64,000 nt of DNA from contig NC_135571.1 of the NCBI RefSeq assembly GCF_964340395.1, positions 4,091,953-4,155,952 of the forward strand. Direction: 5' to 3'. This document shows positions 1-11,598 of the stretch, one piece after another. Each line of letters opens with the position of its first letter. Position 1 is the first letter of the stretch. The notes under the pieces are model-generated. The model was not told the origin of the DNA and ran no database searches. It saw only the letters and a list, made by a program, of their open reading frames with translations. Made by a program: the position numbers and the translations under genes. Source of the DNA: Glandiceps talaboti (lineage: Eukaryota > Hemichordata > Enteropneusta > Spengelidae).

Positions 1-45
1 GAAAACACATCTGATTCTTTTGTTGTACATGATGTATATACTCAC

Positions 46-227
46 TTAAAACTCTGGGGCATCCGTTGAATATGGTAATTTTCTGTCACAGCCGGATCGG
101 CTTCCGTGTCACTATCAGCCCCACGGTCAATACTCGCCTGTTCAATCCCTGAACAGCCACTGGCGCCAACATCCAATGAATGTGACCTGGGTTTCATTTT
201 ACGCATGTAATAGTTACTCCGCGGCAT
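46..227 (-). CDS. Probable first coding exon of a SNAG-like N-terminus gene (partial)
   Basis: Seen: on the minus strand an ATG at 227 sits in a strong Kozak context (TTTCACCATG) and opens about 60 codons. They end just before GTGAGTATAT, a canonical 5' splice donor whose GT is at 45-44, so the exon would end in phase 2; without splicing the frame hits a TGA at 44-42. Base composition is clearly more GC-rich than the surrounding DNA. The peptide begins MPRSNYYMRKMKPRSHSLD and then has an acidic stretch rich in D, E, S and A. Known: M-P-R-S at the very N-terminus starts the SNAG repressor motif of Snail, Scratch, Gfi, Ovo and Insm zinc-finger factors, which recruits LSD1-CoREST. Odd: the usual F-L-V after MPRS is N-Y-Y here, so the motif is diverged or coincidental. 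Zinc fingers, if any, would lie in exons to the left of the window. I infer a nuclear regulator but cannot name the gene. Confidence 0.55.
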
Positions 228-1900
228 GGTGAAATCGTTAGTAGGACTACTAAAGTATGCTTGTTAGCGTCGATGGAAGTTAGTAATATCCCGTGAAACA
301 CACGACCTGGCTGGTCACTTAGTCTGCTAACTCAATTCAAACTCTTTAGGGATCACAAACCGAATTGCCTTGTCAACCTTTTGTGCCTTTCAATATCACA
401 AAGACACTTTCAGTCCACCAAAGTGCAATTTAAAGAAGACCTCTTTCACCTGCTTCTATGATAAATCGTGTATATTATAAATTTCCCTCAGGATTTATAT
501 AGAAGATGAACTGTCAAAAACTGTCTGTTCTGAATGAGTAATTGCAACTGAAACTGTAGCTACAAATGTTACTTGGTTGGTAACACGTATGCTTACAGCA
601 ACTGACTGCTACACAATCGCAGGCACAGCAGTTGGTGTATGATATTTGTGATTGATTCTATTATATTAAGACTTTTGTTCCGGTGTTAACATCTGTGAGT
701 AGTGCAACTCTCAGTGATTGTGGACCGTACAGTTCGTGCAGTTCAAAAAATTAGAATGACCCTGGGAATTATCAGCACTGCTCGGGGTTTTGTTCCGCAG
801 AATTTTTCAAAGATGTTTGCAGAATCTCACAATCAGAATATATTGAATAAATTTGACGGATGGCGTCACTGATGGTATTTGATTCTCACCCTCAATATCA
901 TGTATTCTGTACACTACAGAATCTGATGGAACAATACTTCATTTAGTTATCAGCATGTACTAGAACTAGAAATCATTCAAAACTCGATAATTGAATGAAA
1001 CGCCATGTAGTTTGTATGAATTCAAACCAAGTAGAATCTTGTACATAAATCAGAATCAGCTTAAGCACGAGATTCAGCAAGAGTCAGTAGTAGTTATACG
1101 TTTATTTATCTGGCTCAGGATAGTTTAGTCTACTTGAGCTGGAACACACGTTGACTTATAGTTTATCTTATACGCTTCAGCAAATCTGCTTTTAATGTAC
1201 ATTATATTTCAACCTCAAGATGAAACAGCAAACACCTAGAACACATATTTTATACTTCAGTTCTAGCTATTAAACTCAGCAGTTTGTTTACAGCAGATTT
1301 TTATCTGTTGTCCAAAGGATTTTCACTATTGACTTTTCCCTACAGCCTGTTTTATAGTCCGTAATCCTGTCCACACCGTCTATACTCAATTACGCTGGTA
1401 ATTCCCCAGTACAGAAGACACAGGTCACCAAATAATTTTCATTTGAGTATATCTATTAATAGTTATGACAATCAACTATGCAATGTTTCCAAAATTGTAA
1501 TACTGGAGCTCCTACAGGGAATACTTAGAGCACTACGGCATCAAACACATGAAGGATCCGCTGCATCAAAAACACCACTTGGAAGCTATGTTCAGTCAAC
1601 TCCTGGATGTTTGCTATGATTTTCAATTCATCGCCAATTACTAGGAAGAAACCCAATGGTTAATCATCTCCATGGTTACCATATAGCTGGATGTTTGCAT
1701 CCAGTTTCCTCCCGTTATTGATTCATTGAAGGTCTGTATTTCGGAATCAGCATCTAATTTCGAACATAAAGTCTGAGTTAAGGAAAGCTTCCTACTGTGA
1801 TCTGGACAAATAGACCTCCCAGATCGCACTGGCAAATCACTCACAATTCACACACACACACATTATTGCGGTCTTGCTACTGGCAAAGAAAAGAAACACC
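228..1900. other. Single-copy upstream region of the SNAG-like gene
   Basis: No tandem repeat, MITE or microsatellite is visible apart from a short CA run near 1850. Base composition is more even than in the next 6 kb, and the ACATGTA motif that is so frequent elsewhere is absent. A 67-codon minus-strand frame at 1641..1844 shows no recognisable motif or splice context and is not called. This is the most likely place for promoter-proximal regulatory DNA of the gene on the left. Confidence 0.4.
494..501 (-). promoter_or_regulatory. Possible TATA box upstream of the first exon
   Basis: The minus strand reads TATATAAA here, matching the TATAWAAR consensus. It lies about 270 bp upstream of the exon ATG, so a start site near 470 would give a 5' UTR of about 240 nt without needing an extra exon. 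In AT-rich DNA such an octamer is expected by chance, so this is only a positional candidate. Confidence 0.22.
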
Positions 1901-2744
1901 TTCACTGAAGGTGGATGTTTAATATGAAAATAGTATTATGTACGTGGGTGATTTTATTTTAAGCATACCATCTGTCAATCTAGTGTTAAAGCGAAATTGC
2001 CATTTCATGACATGATCTGCCAGTTTCAGCTGTGTTTTGTCAAAATATTTGACAAAGCTGCCAATATAGTGCTTGTTGTTTTAACTATTTTTGAATGAAT
2101 CATGTCATCCATATATCATGACCTCATATTATTGAACATACACTGTTGATGTAATGTACAGAAAAAGGCTTTCAAAGAATTGGCCTAATTTGACTTAATT
2201 TCAACGTAGTGTGTACGTGTACATGTACATTTTCTGCATTGTACATATTAACATACGTCATTGTATGATTGTTTAAGTTAGACAAGTTAAAATGTTCTGG
2301 AAAGATGTATATATTATACACACTTATTTTTCTCAAGTATATTTAAGTGTAAAATTATCTTCTTTTTGCAACATTTTCCTGCACTATTATTAGGAAAACT
2401 ATTAATACATGTAGTCATTAAATCACTGAATTCAGCTATATGTATTTTACATGTTTTTTCTCTACTACAAGGTATACATGTACAACATAAACTTCTTTAC
2501 AATAAATACATTTTTATTTAGGTCTTTTAAACATCTTAATATTGTAAAATAATTATCAAATTCCTGCCAGCCAATCCCAACAACATAATATTTCTAGAAT
2601 TAGAAACTTACTATTAATATATTACATTTTTTTCCGTACTACCTTTAATTTAGGGTCTTGTACCTGATGGAAATCTGCGTTCTTTAGTAGATCAAACTGG
2701 GCATCATCTACAAAATGTACATGTAGCTTACATATACATGTACA
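1901..2744. other. AT-rich intergenic DNA with ACATGTA motifs
   Basis: No gene or clear repeat family is seen. Several short TACATGTACA palindromes occur (2217, 2715, 2733). They begin abruptly here compared with the upstream 1.9 kb. Confidence 0.4.
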
Positions 2745-3060
2745 CAGTGTTTTTGTTGGGCAGTAAGCAGATAAAATCTACCTGAGATCCCTCGTCATTA
2801 TACTAGGGTTCCCTACCAGTGTTTTTTTAAGGGCAGTAAGCAGGTAAAATCTACCCGAGTTCTCTTATCATTTTACTAGCCTAGGGTTTCCTACCAGTGT
2901 TTTTTTTAAGGGCGATAAGCAGGTAAAATCTACCCTATCATTTTACCGGGATTGTCCACTACAATTACAAAATATATGGTAAATGCAAGGGGAAACTATG
3001 CCAGTTTTACCACACTCCCCGTTTCTGTTACTGGGGTTCCCCAACATTAGGAAAACACTG
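2745..3060 (+). mobile_element. hAT-like MITE, family A, copy 1 (left end triplicated)
   Basis: The element starts CAGTGTTTTTGTTGGG and ends CATTAGGAAAACACTG, an imperfect terminal inverted repeat with the CA(G)TG start usual for hAT-type elements. The left ~75 bp (TIR, then TAAGCAGGTAAAATCTACC and GGGTTCCCTACC) occurs three times in a row, starting near 2745, 2820 and 2897, and only the last copy continues to the right end. ATACATGTACA flanks both sides, but that motif is common locally, so it cannot be taken as a proven target duplication. There is no coding capacity. Other family A pieces: 8475, 12674, 18510, 19266 and 54103. Confidence 0.75.
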
Positions 3061-3100
3061 ATACATGTACATGTACATATCATGTTATCTTTTTTTTAAC

Positions 3101-3380
3101 AAAACCTAGAAGATACAGCAGTTGTTTGAAGCCAAAACCTCATTGAATAGGGTCAAACTACATGTAAGCATCATCCCTCGTCTCTGGTTATTAATTTTTC
3201 AAACCTAGAAGATGCAGCAGTGGTTTGAAGCCAAAACGTCGGTAAATAGGGTCAAACTATGCATGTATGCATCATCCCTCTTGTATCTGGTTATTAATTT
3301 TTCAAACCTAGAAGATACAGCAGTGATTTGAAGCCAAAACCTCAATGAATAGAGTCAAACTGAGCATTATCCCTCTTACA
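3101..3380. repeat. Tandem repeat, three units of about 100 bp
   Basis: Units start near 3102, 3201 and 3304. Each contains AAACCTAGAAGATACAGCAG, then TTTGAAGCCAAAACCTC, a GAATAGGGTCAAACT block and CATCATCCCTC. A more diverged half unit follows near 3437-3500. The units share roughly 85-90% of their bases by eye. Confidence 0.85.
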
Positions 3381-4462
3381 TGTACATTTTGCACATACAT
3401 GTATGTACATGTCCATACAAAATGTACAATCATGTACCTGGTTATTTATTTCTAAATCAAACCTGGCCAACTCTGCATAAATTTAAACCCAGAACCACAA
3501 TGAATCAAGCTTCTGTACAGATTCCGGAAAAATGTTACCAACTAAATTTACAATCGTGGTAGGAACATACAGATAGGCAATATAATCACCAGCATGACCT
3601 TTTTAATAGCAGGGGATTTTAAGCCTAACATAGTACATGTATTGTAAGACATTTATATAAGGGAAAGTATATTTTAGAAAATGCATGTTGTGTTGTGCTG
3701 ACAGCTGTCACACCTGCAATCAACATTTTTACACAGTCTATACAAATCCTATTAAAATGAGAAATTTAACTGATTGGAGACGTGTGTAGTGAAAATATTA
3801 CTATTATAGAATCTTATATAATTTAATTATGACATTCATATAAATGAACTTCATTTCCCAATTTTTTATGTGGAAATAATTTCATACACAACATTAAATC
3901 CACTTGGAAGGAAAAATTTACTACTCCGAAAAATGAAAATATTGGTGATATAAACCATATATTAGTATTAAAGAATTCAATTTCGCAATATGTGATATGC
4001 AAATGTGCAATGCTGTATTGGAAAAATTCATTTTTCCTACACAATAGTTGAAATCCTATTAGAAGGATATATTCAACTGAGAGTGATGAAAATATTGGTA
4101 TACTAGTATAATGAGATTCAATATCCCCCATGGCAATTATCAATGAGATGCAAATTCATCAGTGTATAAAAAAATCATCTTTCTGATGCAACAGTGCAGA
4201 CTGGACATATGGTTGTGATGTAACTTGTGTGCATACATTTTTTCACATTTGATTACATTCTGCACACATAACACACTTAAAAATTTTATTACACATTTTC
4301 GCAATTTTTATCAAGTTCATCAAATTCATCTACGTTGTTTCACATCATTATTTTAGTAGAAACTTGTTCAATTGTATAAAAATCCAAAATAAACATCTGT
4401 TTCCCTCCTATATGGCCTCCTATATAGCCTCTTTTACAGCACCGTCCAAAACGCACTGTCAA
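3381..4462. other. AT-rich intergenic DNA, nothing called
   Basis: A frame of 106 codons on the minus strand at 3823..4143 has no signal or motif, and its composition follows the local AT richness. The block 4414-4462 resembles the left half of the family H element that follows it, so H may have its own partial duplication. Confidence 0.35.
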
Positions 4463-4577
4463 CATCGTCACAAACCATGGCCTCTTTTACGGCACCATCC
4501 AAAACGTGCCATCAACAGGCTGGGTTTGTTATTTCGCAGTGTCGTGGCAGAAATAACAGTTCTGGTTTGCGAGAATG
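4463..4577 (+). mobile_element. Small TIR element, family H, copy 1
   Basis: The left end CATCGTCACAAACCATGG and the reverse complement of the right end (CATTCTCGCAAACCAGA) form an imperfect inverted repeat of about 15 bp around a 115-bp unit. The same unit recurs at 25520..25637 with the same ends and a shared interior (CTGTTTTACGGCA and AGTGGTAGAAATAA-like blocks), which confirms a dispersed family. No coding capacity; superfamily unknown. Confidence 0.65.
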
Positions 4578-5794
4578 CTACTTGTTTTGATTTAAGAGTA
4601 TATATAGAAATGGGAGTAAAACTTGTGAAGTTGTTGTGAAGGAGCAAGCAAAAACAGTGCATACATGTACATGTACAATGGACATTTGTATATACAGAAA
4701 TTAGCTCTTCGTCATTCACATGCACAAAATGTGTCAAGAAATGAGCTACATGTATGTCATTCAAACTAGTAAAATATATTATCAAAGACACTAGCTATGT
4801 ACCATTCATACAGATGTATAAAATGTGTTGCGAAGTTGTCATTCGCACTGATGAAATGTATCGAGAAACTACACGTACATGTATACTGTACATGTGTAGC
4901 TGTGTTATATATCCATACATGTACACGTATCGTGTACTGAGAATCTAGCCATGTATCATTTGCATGAAAATGTATCGTATTCTTTGTTAATTTTCTATAG
5001 CGATATGCCCCACTTAAAAGTTTTGATTAGTCCACTGAAGCACTGAAACTGCCGATTACCATAAAAAACGGGAATCGTTCTTGCTTGAAAGGTTCTATAC
5101 TCAAGTGAAATCAACTCATTGAAATCATACATGTGTGATAGAAATCATACCTTTAACATGTCACACAGCACTCCTTCATATCAAGATATGAGAACAGCTT
5201 CTAGACTGTATCACGATTATTTGCCTCTTGCTATATTTAGAAATCTCAAGGGGCACATCTAATGCAAATCTGAATTTTTGATATTTTCAGCTTAAAGAAG
5301 TACATGTAGGGATGCTTCACAACATATTTTGCATGCTATCTACCTATATTCTCAGTGTCTGAATGCAAAATATCTAGTAGCAATATTCCCGTGGGTTTGC
5401 ACAAAGTCTTGGCGCCAATCAAATAATTCAAGACAGGATAAGAAATGAACCAGATACTCATAAGATTCTAACTGTGACATACACATGTAAAGCTACATGC
5501 TCTACGAGTTTTTCAATCTCTTCATTTCTAAGAGTTTTTTTAGTAAATGTACAATGTACATACATGCAGCATACAGTACATTTTTTATTAGCTCACAAAA
5601 CTTATCATCAGAATCGTACAATTTGTCATGTACATGTAATGATGTATATTTGTCAGCCATATCTCTAAATATGATTGTTATTATTACATAAATTATAACA
5701 TGCACATAAGCCAAAAATATGGAATTTCTCCATCACTACTATGAGCGTCTATGTCACGATAATACATATGTACGTCACTGGCTTAGCTGTGTTC
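4578..5794. other. Intergenic DNA, nothing called
   Basis: ACATGTA motifs are scattered here. Overlapping frames of 64-70 codons at 5474..5714 are open on both strands and show no protein-like features. Confidence 0.3.
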
Positions 5795-6028
5795 AAAATA
5801 TGAGTCAGAACGTTCAAAATTGCCATTACTTTTCCCGATTTTTCTTTGACGATACATGTACAGGTGCTGGTATAATTATGTTATTCTCAGTCCAATATTT
5901 TTCTTCATTGACCTGGAAAATACTTGTGACATAAAGGTTGCCAGTACTTGTCTAGCAACTCATAGTGACAAAGCACCCGAGGTCACGCGTATATATTCCT
6001 TGGCTGAATGAATATAGGGGAATAACAT
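5795..6028. mobile_element. Family B foldback MITE, copy 1, with its side module
   Basis: 5878..6028 begins TGTTATTCTCAGTCCAATAT and ends in the inverse (CTATAGGGG-AATAACAT on +), with TIRs of about 40 bp carrying TTTTTCTTCATT and GGCTGAATGAA. The 5795-5877 side module (GAGTCAGAACGTTCAAAATTGCC, then CCCGATTTTTCTTTGA and GGTGCTGGTATAAT) recurs beside the copy at 23256 and in part beside the copy at 18614, so it probably belongs to the full-length element. Other copies: 18614, 23256, 57802. Confidence 0.65.
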
Positions 6029-8290
6029 ATAAAATTACATATTTTCATGATAATCCATATCCCTACAGAGTGTTATCAGTTATGTTTATTTTTCATCGCT
6101 ATAAAACATCAATTGTTTTTACATCTAAAAATAGAAAATTATGAATAGCAAAACAAAATCCACAATTAAAGTTATTTGAGTTTATCATGATTGCTATCAC
6201 CTCCTCAAAAATTGGGAAAACAAATTATTTTTCAAATATATTGTACTTATTGAAATACATATACAACATTGAAGCTGTTACACTACTTAAAGAAATACAA
6301 AATGTTGTTTTAATATCAAAGATTAAATTAAATTAAAATGCAGACATTTTTACCATACTTCACATATGTACATGTAAGAATACAGACATTGTGACGGGTG
6401 ATACGTGAACTTTCACTTCAATGGAATTCAAAAATTAAAATGAAAAAGCACAAATTTTGAGCATATCATACAATTATTACATATGTATACATTGTATTAA
6501 TTTTTTGTTTCTATTTTTTTATTGATCATTTTTCATTTTTTTTTTTTGGTGTTCATATCACTCCTTTACTAATAAATGGTGGCCACACTTTTAGTTCAAA
6601 AAAATCAATATACATGTATATCTAGGATCTACCACTGCACAAATCAAAAACTATACCTAAAGACTCTACCCAAATGTACATTATTTCAGAGCGTATTTAT
6701 ATTTGTAGACACTAAAAACAGGTCCTGTAACACTGTCTATAAGATTTATGAGTGCTAAAAATAAATATAAAATTAATGACTAAATTAATATGGAAGTTAG
6801 ATGAAACAAAGTGGCAACATTCATGACTATTTCCTCCTGACAGCCAAGGTCATTTTCATCAACGACTTGAAGACATTCATCACTAACTATCACGTAAAAG
6901 AGAGAAATTTAGGTCCTGACCAAACACCATTTATATTCAAATGAAGTTACTCAGCACAAATTATCTGAAGGCAACTGCAATTTTAATAAATTATACTAGG
7001 TAATGTCTCTCACCTTGGCATAGATTTCGATGGAATGATCAATATTGCATATTTCTTTCCTAATATGTATGCCAATACTGTGAGATAGTTGTAGACAGGT
7101 AATTCTACAAAGTAGCAAAATTCAAAACTTATGCAAACAATGTAACTTTTCTTAATTTGCATATGTTATATTAGTAATAAATGATACAAAATTCAACTGA
7201 GAGAAATGCAAACGTGCCTCTCAAATTAATGCAAATTTCCAATCCTGCATATTCTCGCAACTCTATCTTATTATTCTTCTGTGACACATCGAAAAATAAA
7301 CCCCTTGACGGCGCACCTAGAACAATGCTGTAAAAGAGGCTGTGATTTACAATGGTGTGCACTGAATTTCTTAGAATGATGACAAAATACTTTATATCCA
7401 CATTTTACATGACCATAGCTGAATTAAGATCCAGAAGCCGTTTCAATTCTTGTTTATAACCTTAGTTCTTCATTTCTATTATTTGTTGACATATTAATAT
7501 ATACACTCACAGAGTAGTATTCCAAAATGAAAAGCAAATACAGATGGAAATTGTATTCACTTTCTAAATATACAGGGTATTTCGACAAAGGAGGCCCAAA
7601 ATCCTTGCGCTCGGAGTATAGTATTACATTATTATTCATACTACACAATGGAGAGCTATACACATATCTACAAATAGTATACTGAGCACATTTATTATTA
7701 TTCAAACATGAAAATCCTTTTAAAACGTTAGTAGCTATAAAAATACCTCTGTGTCTAAAAATAGCAACATACTGTGACATAGTTATTAATACTCAGATGG
7801 GCTGGAATGAATCTATTAATAATTCACCAAATATTATATACATTCTTTTCATAAATCCTGACAAATTAGACTATTTGAGAAATGCTGATGTTCCCATTTC
7901 ATATTTATTGGACAGGATCTGGTGAATTAATATTTCAGCAAATTCAATATTTATCAAGCTAAATATGCGTCATTTGAGAAATACTTTTATCTTCTTTATA
8001 TATATCTACATGTACAAGACAGCTTGATCTTGATCAATCTAATGATATTATTCCAAATCTAGCTTGTAAAGTACTACATTGTATAAGCAGTCAAAAATTA
8101 TAGTCGTTTTTAAATGGCATCAGAACTCATACAGTACATGGACATACAAGTACAAGTACCCTTTTCATGTTAGCGTTCACTGGCAGTGTCTGTTTGGTAC
8201 AATGTACATGTACATGGACATTGTACTGATAGTGGGGCACTTTAGTACATGTACCAGGTACATTACATATGTATACATTTTTGTACATTT
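6029..8290. other. AT-rich intergenic DNA, nothing called
   Basis: This is 2.2 kb of low-complexity AT-rich sequence with poly-T near 6540 and no recognisable repeat family. Frames at 7171..7401 and 7454..7780 on the minus strand (76 and 108 codons) have no motifs or splice context. Confidence 0.35.
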
Positions 8291-8336
8291 GTATGTACAT
8301 GTATGTATGTACATGTATGTATGTATGTATGTATGT
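8291..8336. repeat. (TGTA)n microsatellite
   Basis: GTATGTACATGTATGTATGT and variants run from 8291 to 8336. This looks like the local ACATGTA motif expanding into a pure tetranucleotide repeat. Confidence 0.9.
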
Positions 8337-8439
8337 TTGTTATAATTTACATCAAATATCCATACATGTACATAATGTCATGTACATGAACAATGTACTG
8401 TACATGTAACTTGAATGATTACAATGTTTTAACGGGTAC

Positions 8440-8671
8440 ACTGCTGGGAAACTCTGGCAAAAACATCCCTGTCAAACTGTTTTTACGAAGGTTAGGGAAC
8501 CCCAGTAACAGAAAGGTGGAATATGGTAAAACTGGCATAGCTTCCAATGCATTTACTTCAATTTTGGTGGGATTAACCCTGGTAAAATGACAGGGGAACT
8601 CATGAGGTAGACATTACCACTTCTCTACTGTCTATGATTTTACCTATTTAACGGCCTTAACAAAAACACTA
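8440..8671 (-). mobile_element. hAT-like MITE, family A, copy 2
   Basis: Read on +, it carries CTGTTTTTACGAAGGTTAGG, GGAACCCCAGTAACAG and GGTAAAACTGGCATAGC, and ends ACGGCCTTAACAAAAACACT. That is the reverse of copies 1 and 3. The main unit is 8475..8671; the 35 bp before it (CACTGCTGGGAAACTCTGGC) is a partial extra unit of the kind seen at 54.5 kb. An open frame at 8393..8590 runs through the element and is not a gene. Confidence 0.7.
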
Positions 8672-10207
8672 CAAACTGACATAGAGTTTACCTACTTCAT
8701 TTGCTGCATTTCTACCCTTGACAAAAATGCTGAGTAAAACCCTGGGCATGAATAATAAAAAATAGAACTGCAATATTTAGTTTGAAGTGTTACACCTCTG
8801 CCCATTACATTGTTGTGTATGGATTCAACCCTTGGGCTCACATCGAGAGACAGGCAGATTAAGTAAGGATGGCCTACTGTGGAATAAAACTAAGTATTTG
8901 CATTTAATTTCTTGGAACTGCGAGTCAAAGATTAGAACGATGTCGCCATGGACGTGACAGGGATATGAACGATGTTTTTTAATTAATAAAATAGATTTCT
9001 TGAAGATGCTAAGGCAGGGTTATAAAGTAACCCTGATGAAAGTGCAAATGAGTCTTTATGGCAGGGGAAATTAAACAGCGTCTTTGGCACAAATCATTCA
9101 TAGTGTAGGGAAGGCAGCTGTCAATGGTGGAGGTTGCAAATTAAGATAGCATAGTGTCGGTGACTTTGTTCGGAAATAAGGACTCTTGAATACCATAAAG
9201 CCAATTAGAGGTCGAGAATTTTGCCACACATGTACATGTGGTCTAGCATCAAAATGTTCATTCTTCACCATATACTACATATTGTGTTACACCTACAGTG
9301 CCTTTTAAGTTTTATTGTTGCAACTGATACATGTACATGCACCAGACGTCACACAATTATAGTAAAGCTCCTTTCAAGTTGCTAGCTTAGAATCGATCCG
9401 AGGTTAACACCAGGCAGGTGTAGGCTTTAACCCACTCAATTGCTACAATGTGCTGAGAGGTGTTAATGCCAGCATACATGTAGCTTGTTTACTGTGGTGT
9501 AGAGATACATCATTAGCTGGTCATACCTCCTAGCCCTCACAGAATATGAGGGATAAAGATATATCTCGACAACACCATAACCAGGCTAAGGCAAAAAATA
9601 AATTGTTTCTGGTCAGCGTGAGCATCACAAAATACCCTAGCATTGGTCTTTTTTTGTGTGTGTTTGTCCAGCCCATGCAGTCTGCAGATCCATGGGGAAA
9701 CACAAAATAACCCTCCCTACGTAAGTGAAGACACCTGCAGAGCCAATAATGAACAAGCAAATGACACATGCTCCACATACACACTTACTCTACAAGACAT
9801 GTACTAAATAAAAACAAAAAGAACAACCTATAATCTGCCATAAGTAGATTGAGTGATAGGTTTGATGAGAATAAAAAAAGATAATTGCGTCATCAAACCA
9901 TTTTAGGCAAACTGTCCTGACCAGAAACAATTCTTTTCTTTTTTTTGCCCTACTGCTGGCAGTGAACTGTGTATACAAATGTACATGTATGTAACCTGGT
10001 GTTATATACTGCAGGCATAAATTCTTCCAGTTGCCAATGCTTGCTGTTCAACTATTAAAGCCAGCCCAGTTTTAAATAGCATATGAAACTGTAGCCAGGT
10101 TTTAAACTGACCTGGTGCAGGCAATAACCCTTCCTGTTGCTGATGAGTTTCTCTTGTGAGTCCAATATTACATGTACAATGTAGTAAGCTACCCTGATCC
10201 TACCCAT
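8672..10207. other. Intergenic DNA, nothing firmly called
   Basis: Composition is somewhat more even than at 6-8 kb. Around 10010-10190, CCTGGTG and CAGGCA blocks recur in a degenerate way. Minus-strand frames at 9530..9784, 9790..9978 and 10055..10273 are unremarkable. Confidence 0.3.
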
Positions 10208-10584
10208 TAATGTGGCCATGTGGATGAGGATTGGATATTTATTTTGGATTTGTAATAAAAACAAGTTTATCATGGCTTCCTAATATACTTGAAAAATCAA
10301 TGTGAAACAACATTGACAAAGTCTGTGTTTACAACTCAATACACTGCAAAAAAGCTTTTGAAAAATGGGTAAAAGTTTGTTATTGTGCATACATAAGAAA
10401 AGATTTTATATGTATATATTTATTGAGTTACAAACAAGGACTTGGCATACAATGTACATGTATACAAATGTATGTACATGTATGTTGCTTCACAATGATT
10501 TTTCAAGTAGGAAGCTATGATAAAATTCTTTCATAAATTAAAAATCCAAAATAAATACCCAATCCTCATCCTAATGGCCACTTT
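10208..10584. mobile_element. Palindromic MITE, family C, copy 1
   Basis: The left half starts TGTGGCCATGTGGATGAGGA and the right half ends with the inverse (CCTCATCCTAATGGCCACTTT). Inverted arms of about 150-180 bp include ATCATGGCTTCCTA, TGAAAAATCAATGTGAAACA and GTTACAAACAAGGA blocks, so the element folds back on itself almost end to end. It is flanked by TTAA-type sequence on the left. No coding capacity. Other copies: 11235, 41322 and a truncated one at 55432. Confidence 0.8.
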
Positions 10585-11234
10585 GATTTAAGCTAGCCCA
10601 GTTGGACAGCATCTACATCAAACTTGTACTGTCAAGTTGAGCTGTGCTATCCACACAAAACTGAAAAATAGTTAGAGATTCAAGCTGCTTTTCATCCCCT
10701 TCAGATGTTAATTTTAATATTAGAATAGTAAACATGTTCAATTCTGAGAAAACCTTTACAGAAATCATCATTCTTGGAATTTCACGTACAAACTTCAACA
10801 GATGTTCACCAATTTTACAATTGATTAATTCAATGAGTTCTAGGAATTTGTCTCCTTTTACGTGCTTGATTGTCGTGACACTGATATTCTATTTTTCTCA
10901 AAACTATATGGATTATACAGTTAATGGTCAGCAGGGAAAATCTACAAGAGGCTGAGCTAGGTAATCATAAATTTTACCTGAGAAATTAAACCATTCAAAA
11001 AAATACATAAATTCAGTTCCTTGATTTCGGCACCCTGAAGCTGTAACTATCTAGAGTATGTCTGTTTTCGAAATTTAGGTGGTTGGTTTTAAAGTCTGTA
11101 TTTGATGAATCATATTATATGACAAACCGTACCAGCATCACACTGATTCACCTAATTAGAAGAATTGAACTATTTCAAAAAATCATTAGTTTATTTTTGA
11201 TGGTTGAAAATTGCTATAAGTACACTGCTTATTT
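10585..11234. other. Intergenic DNA between two family C elements
   Basis: Nothing repetitive or gene-like is recognised. A 73-codon frame at 10734..10955 lacks any motif. Confidence 0.3.
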
Positions 11235-11598
11235 TTAAAGTGGCCACATGCTTGGCTATAATAGGGTGTATTTTGGATTTTTATTCATAAAATAACTCTT
11301 TAAGGTTTTTTTTCTTGAAAAATGAATGGGAAACAAAATATCCATGTACCAAATTCATGTTTATAACTCACTAAATTGCAAAAAGTTAGAAAGTGTCTGA
11401 AAGGTATGTTATTATACGTACAATAACAAATAATTTACAAAGTTTTTTTTTTTTAATTGCCAATTTATTGAGATACTGACAAAGAATTGGTACATGTTTC
11501 ATGTTTCAAATTGTTTCTTGAAGTAGGAAAGCATAGTAAAGTTGTTTTATGAATAAAAATTCCAAAATACCATTTGTCATCCATATATCATACACTTT
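11235..11598. mobile_element. Palindromic MITE, family C, copy 2 (diverged)
   Basis: It starts TTAAAGTGGCCACATGC and has the family's internal order: TTTTGGATTTTTATT, CTTGAAAAATGAATGGGAAACA, AACTCACTAAATTGCAAAAAG, then the inverse arm with TTATTGAGATACTGACAAAG and AGTAGGAAAGCATAG. The right terminus (CCATATATCATACACTTT) has decayed from CCATATGGCCACTTT. It is older than copies 1 and 3. Confidence 0.7.

Noticed and set aside
3823-4143. 106-codon minus-strand frame
   Set aside because: AT-rich, hydrophobic by composition, no motif, splice context or Kozak start.
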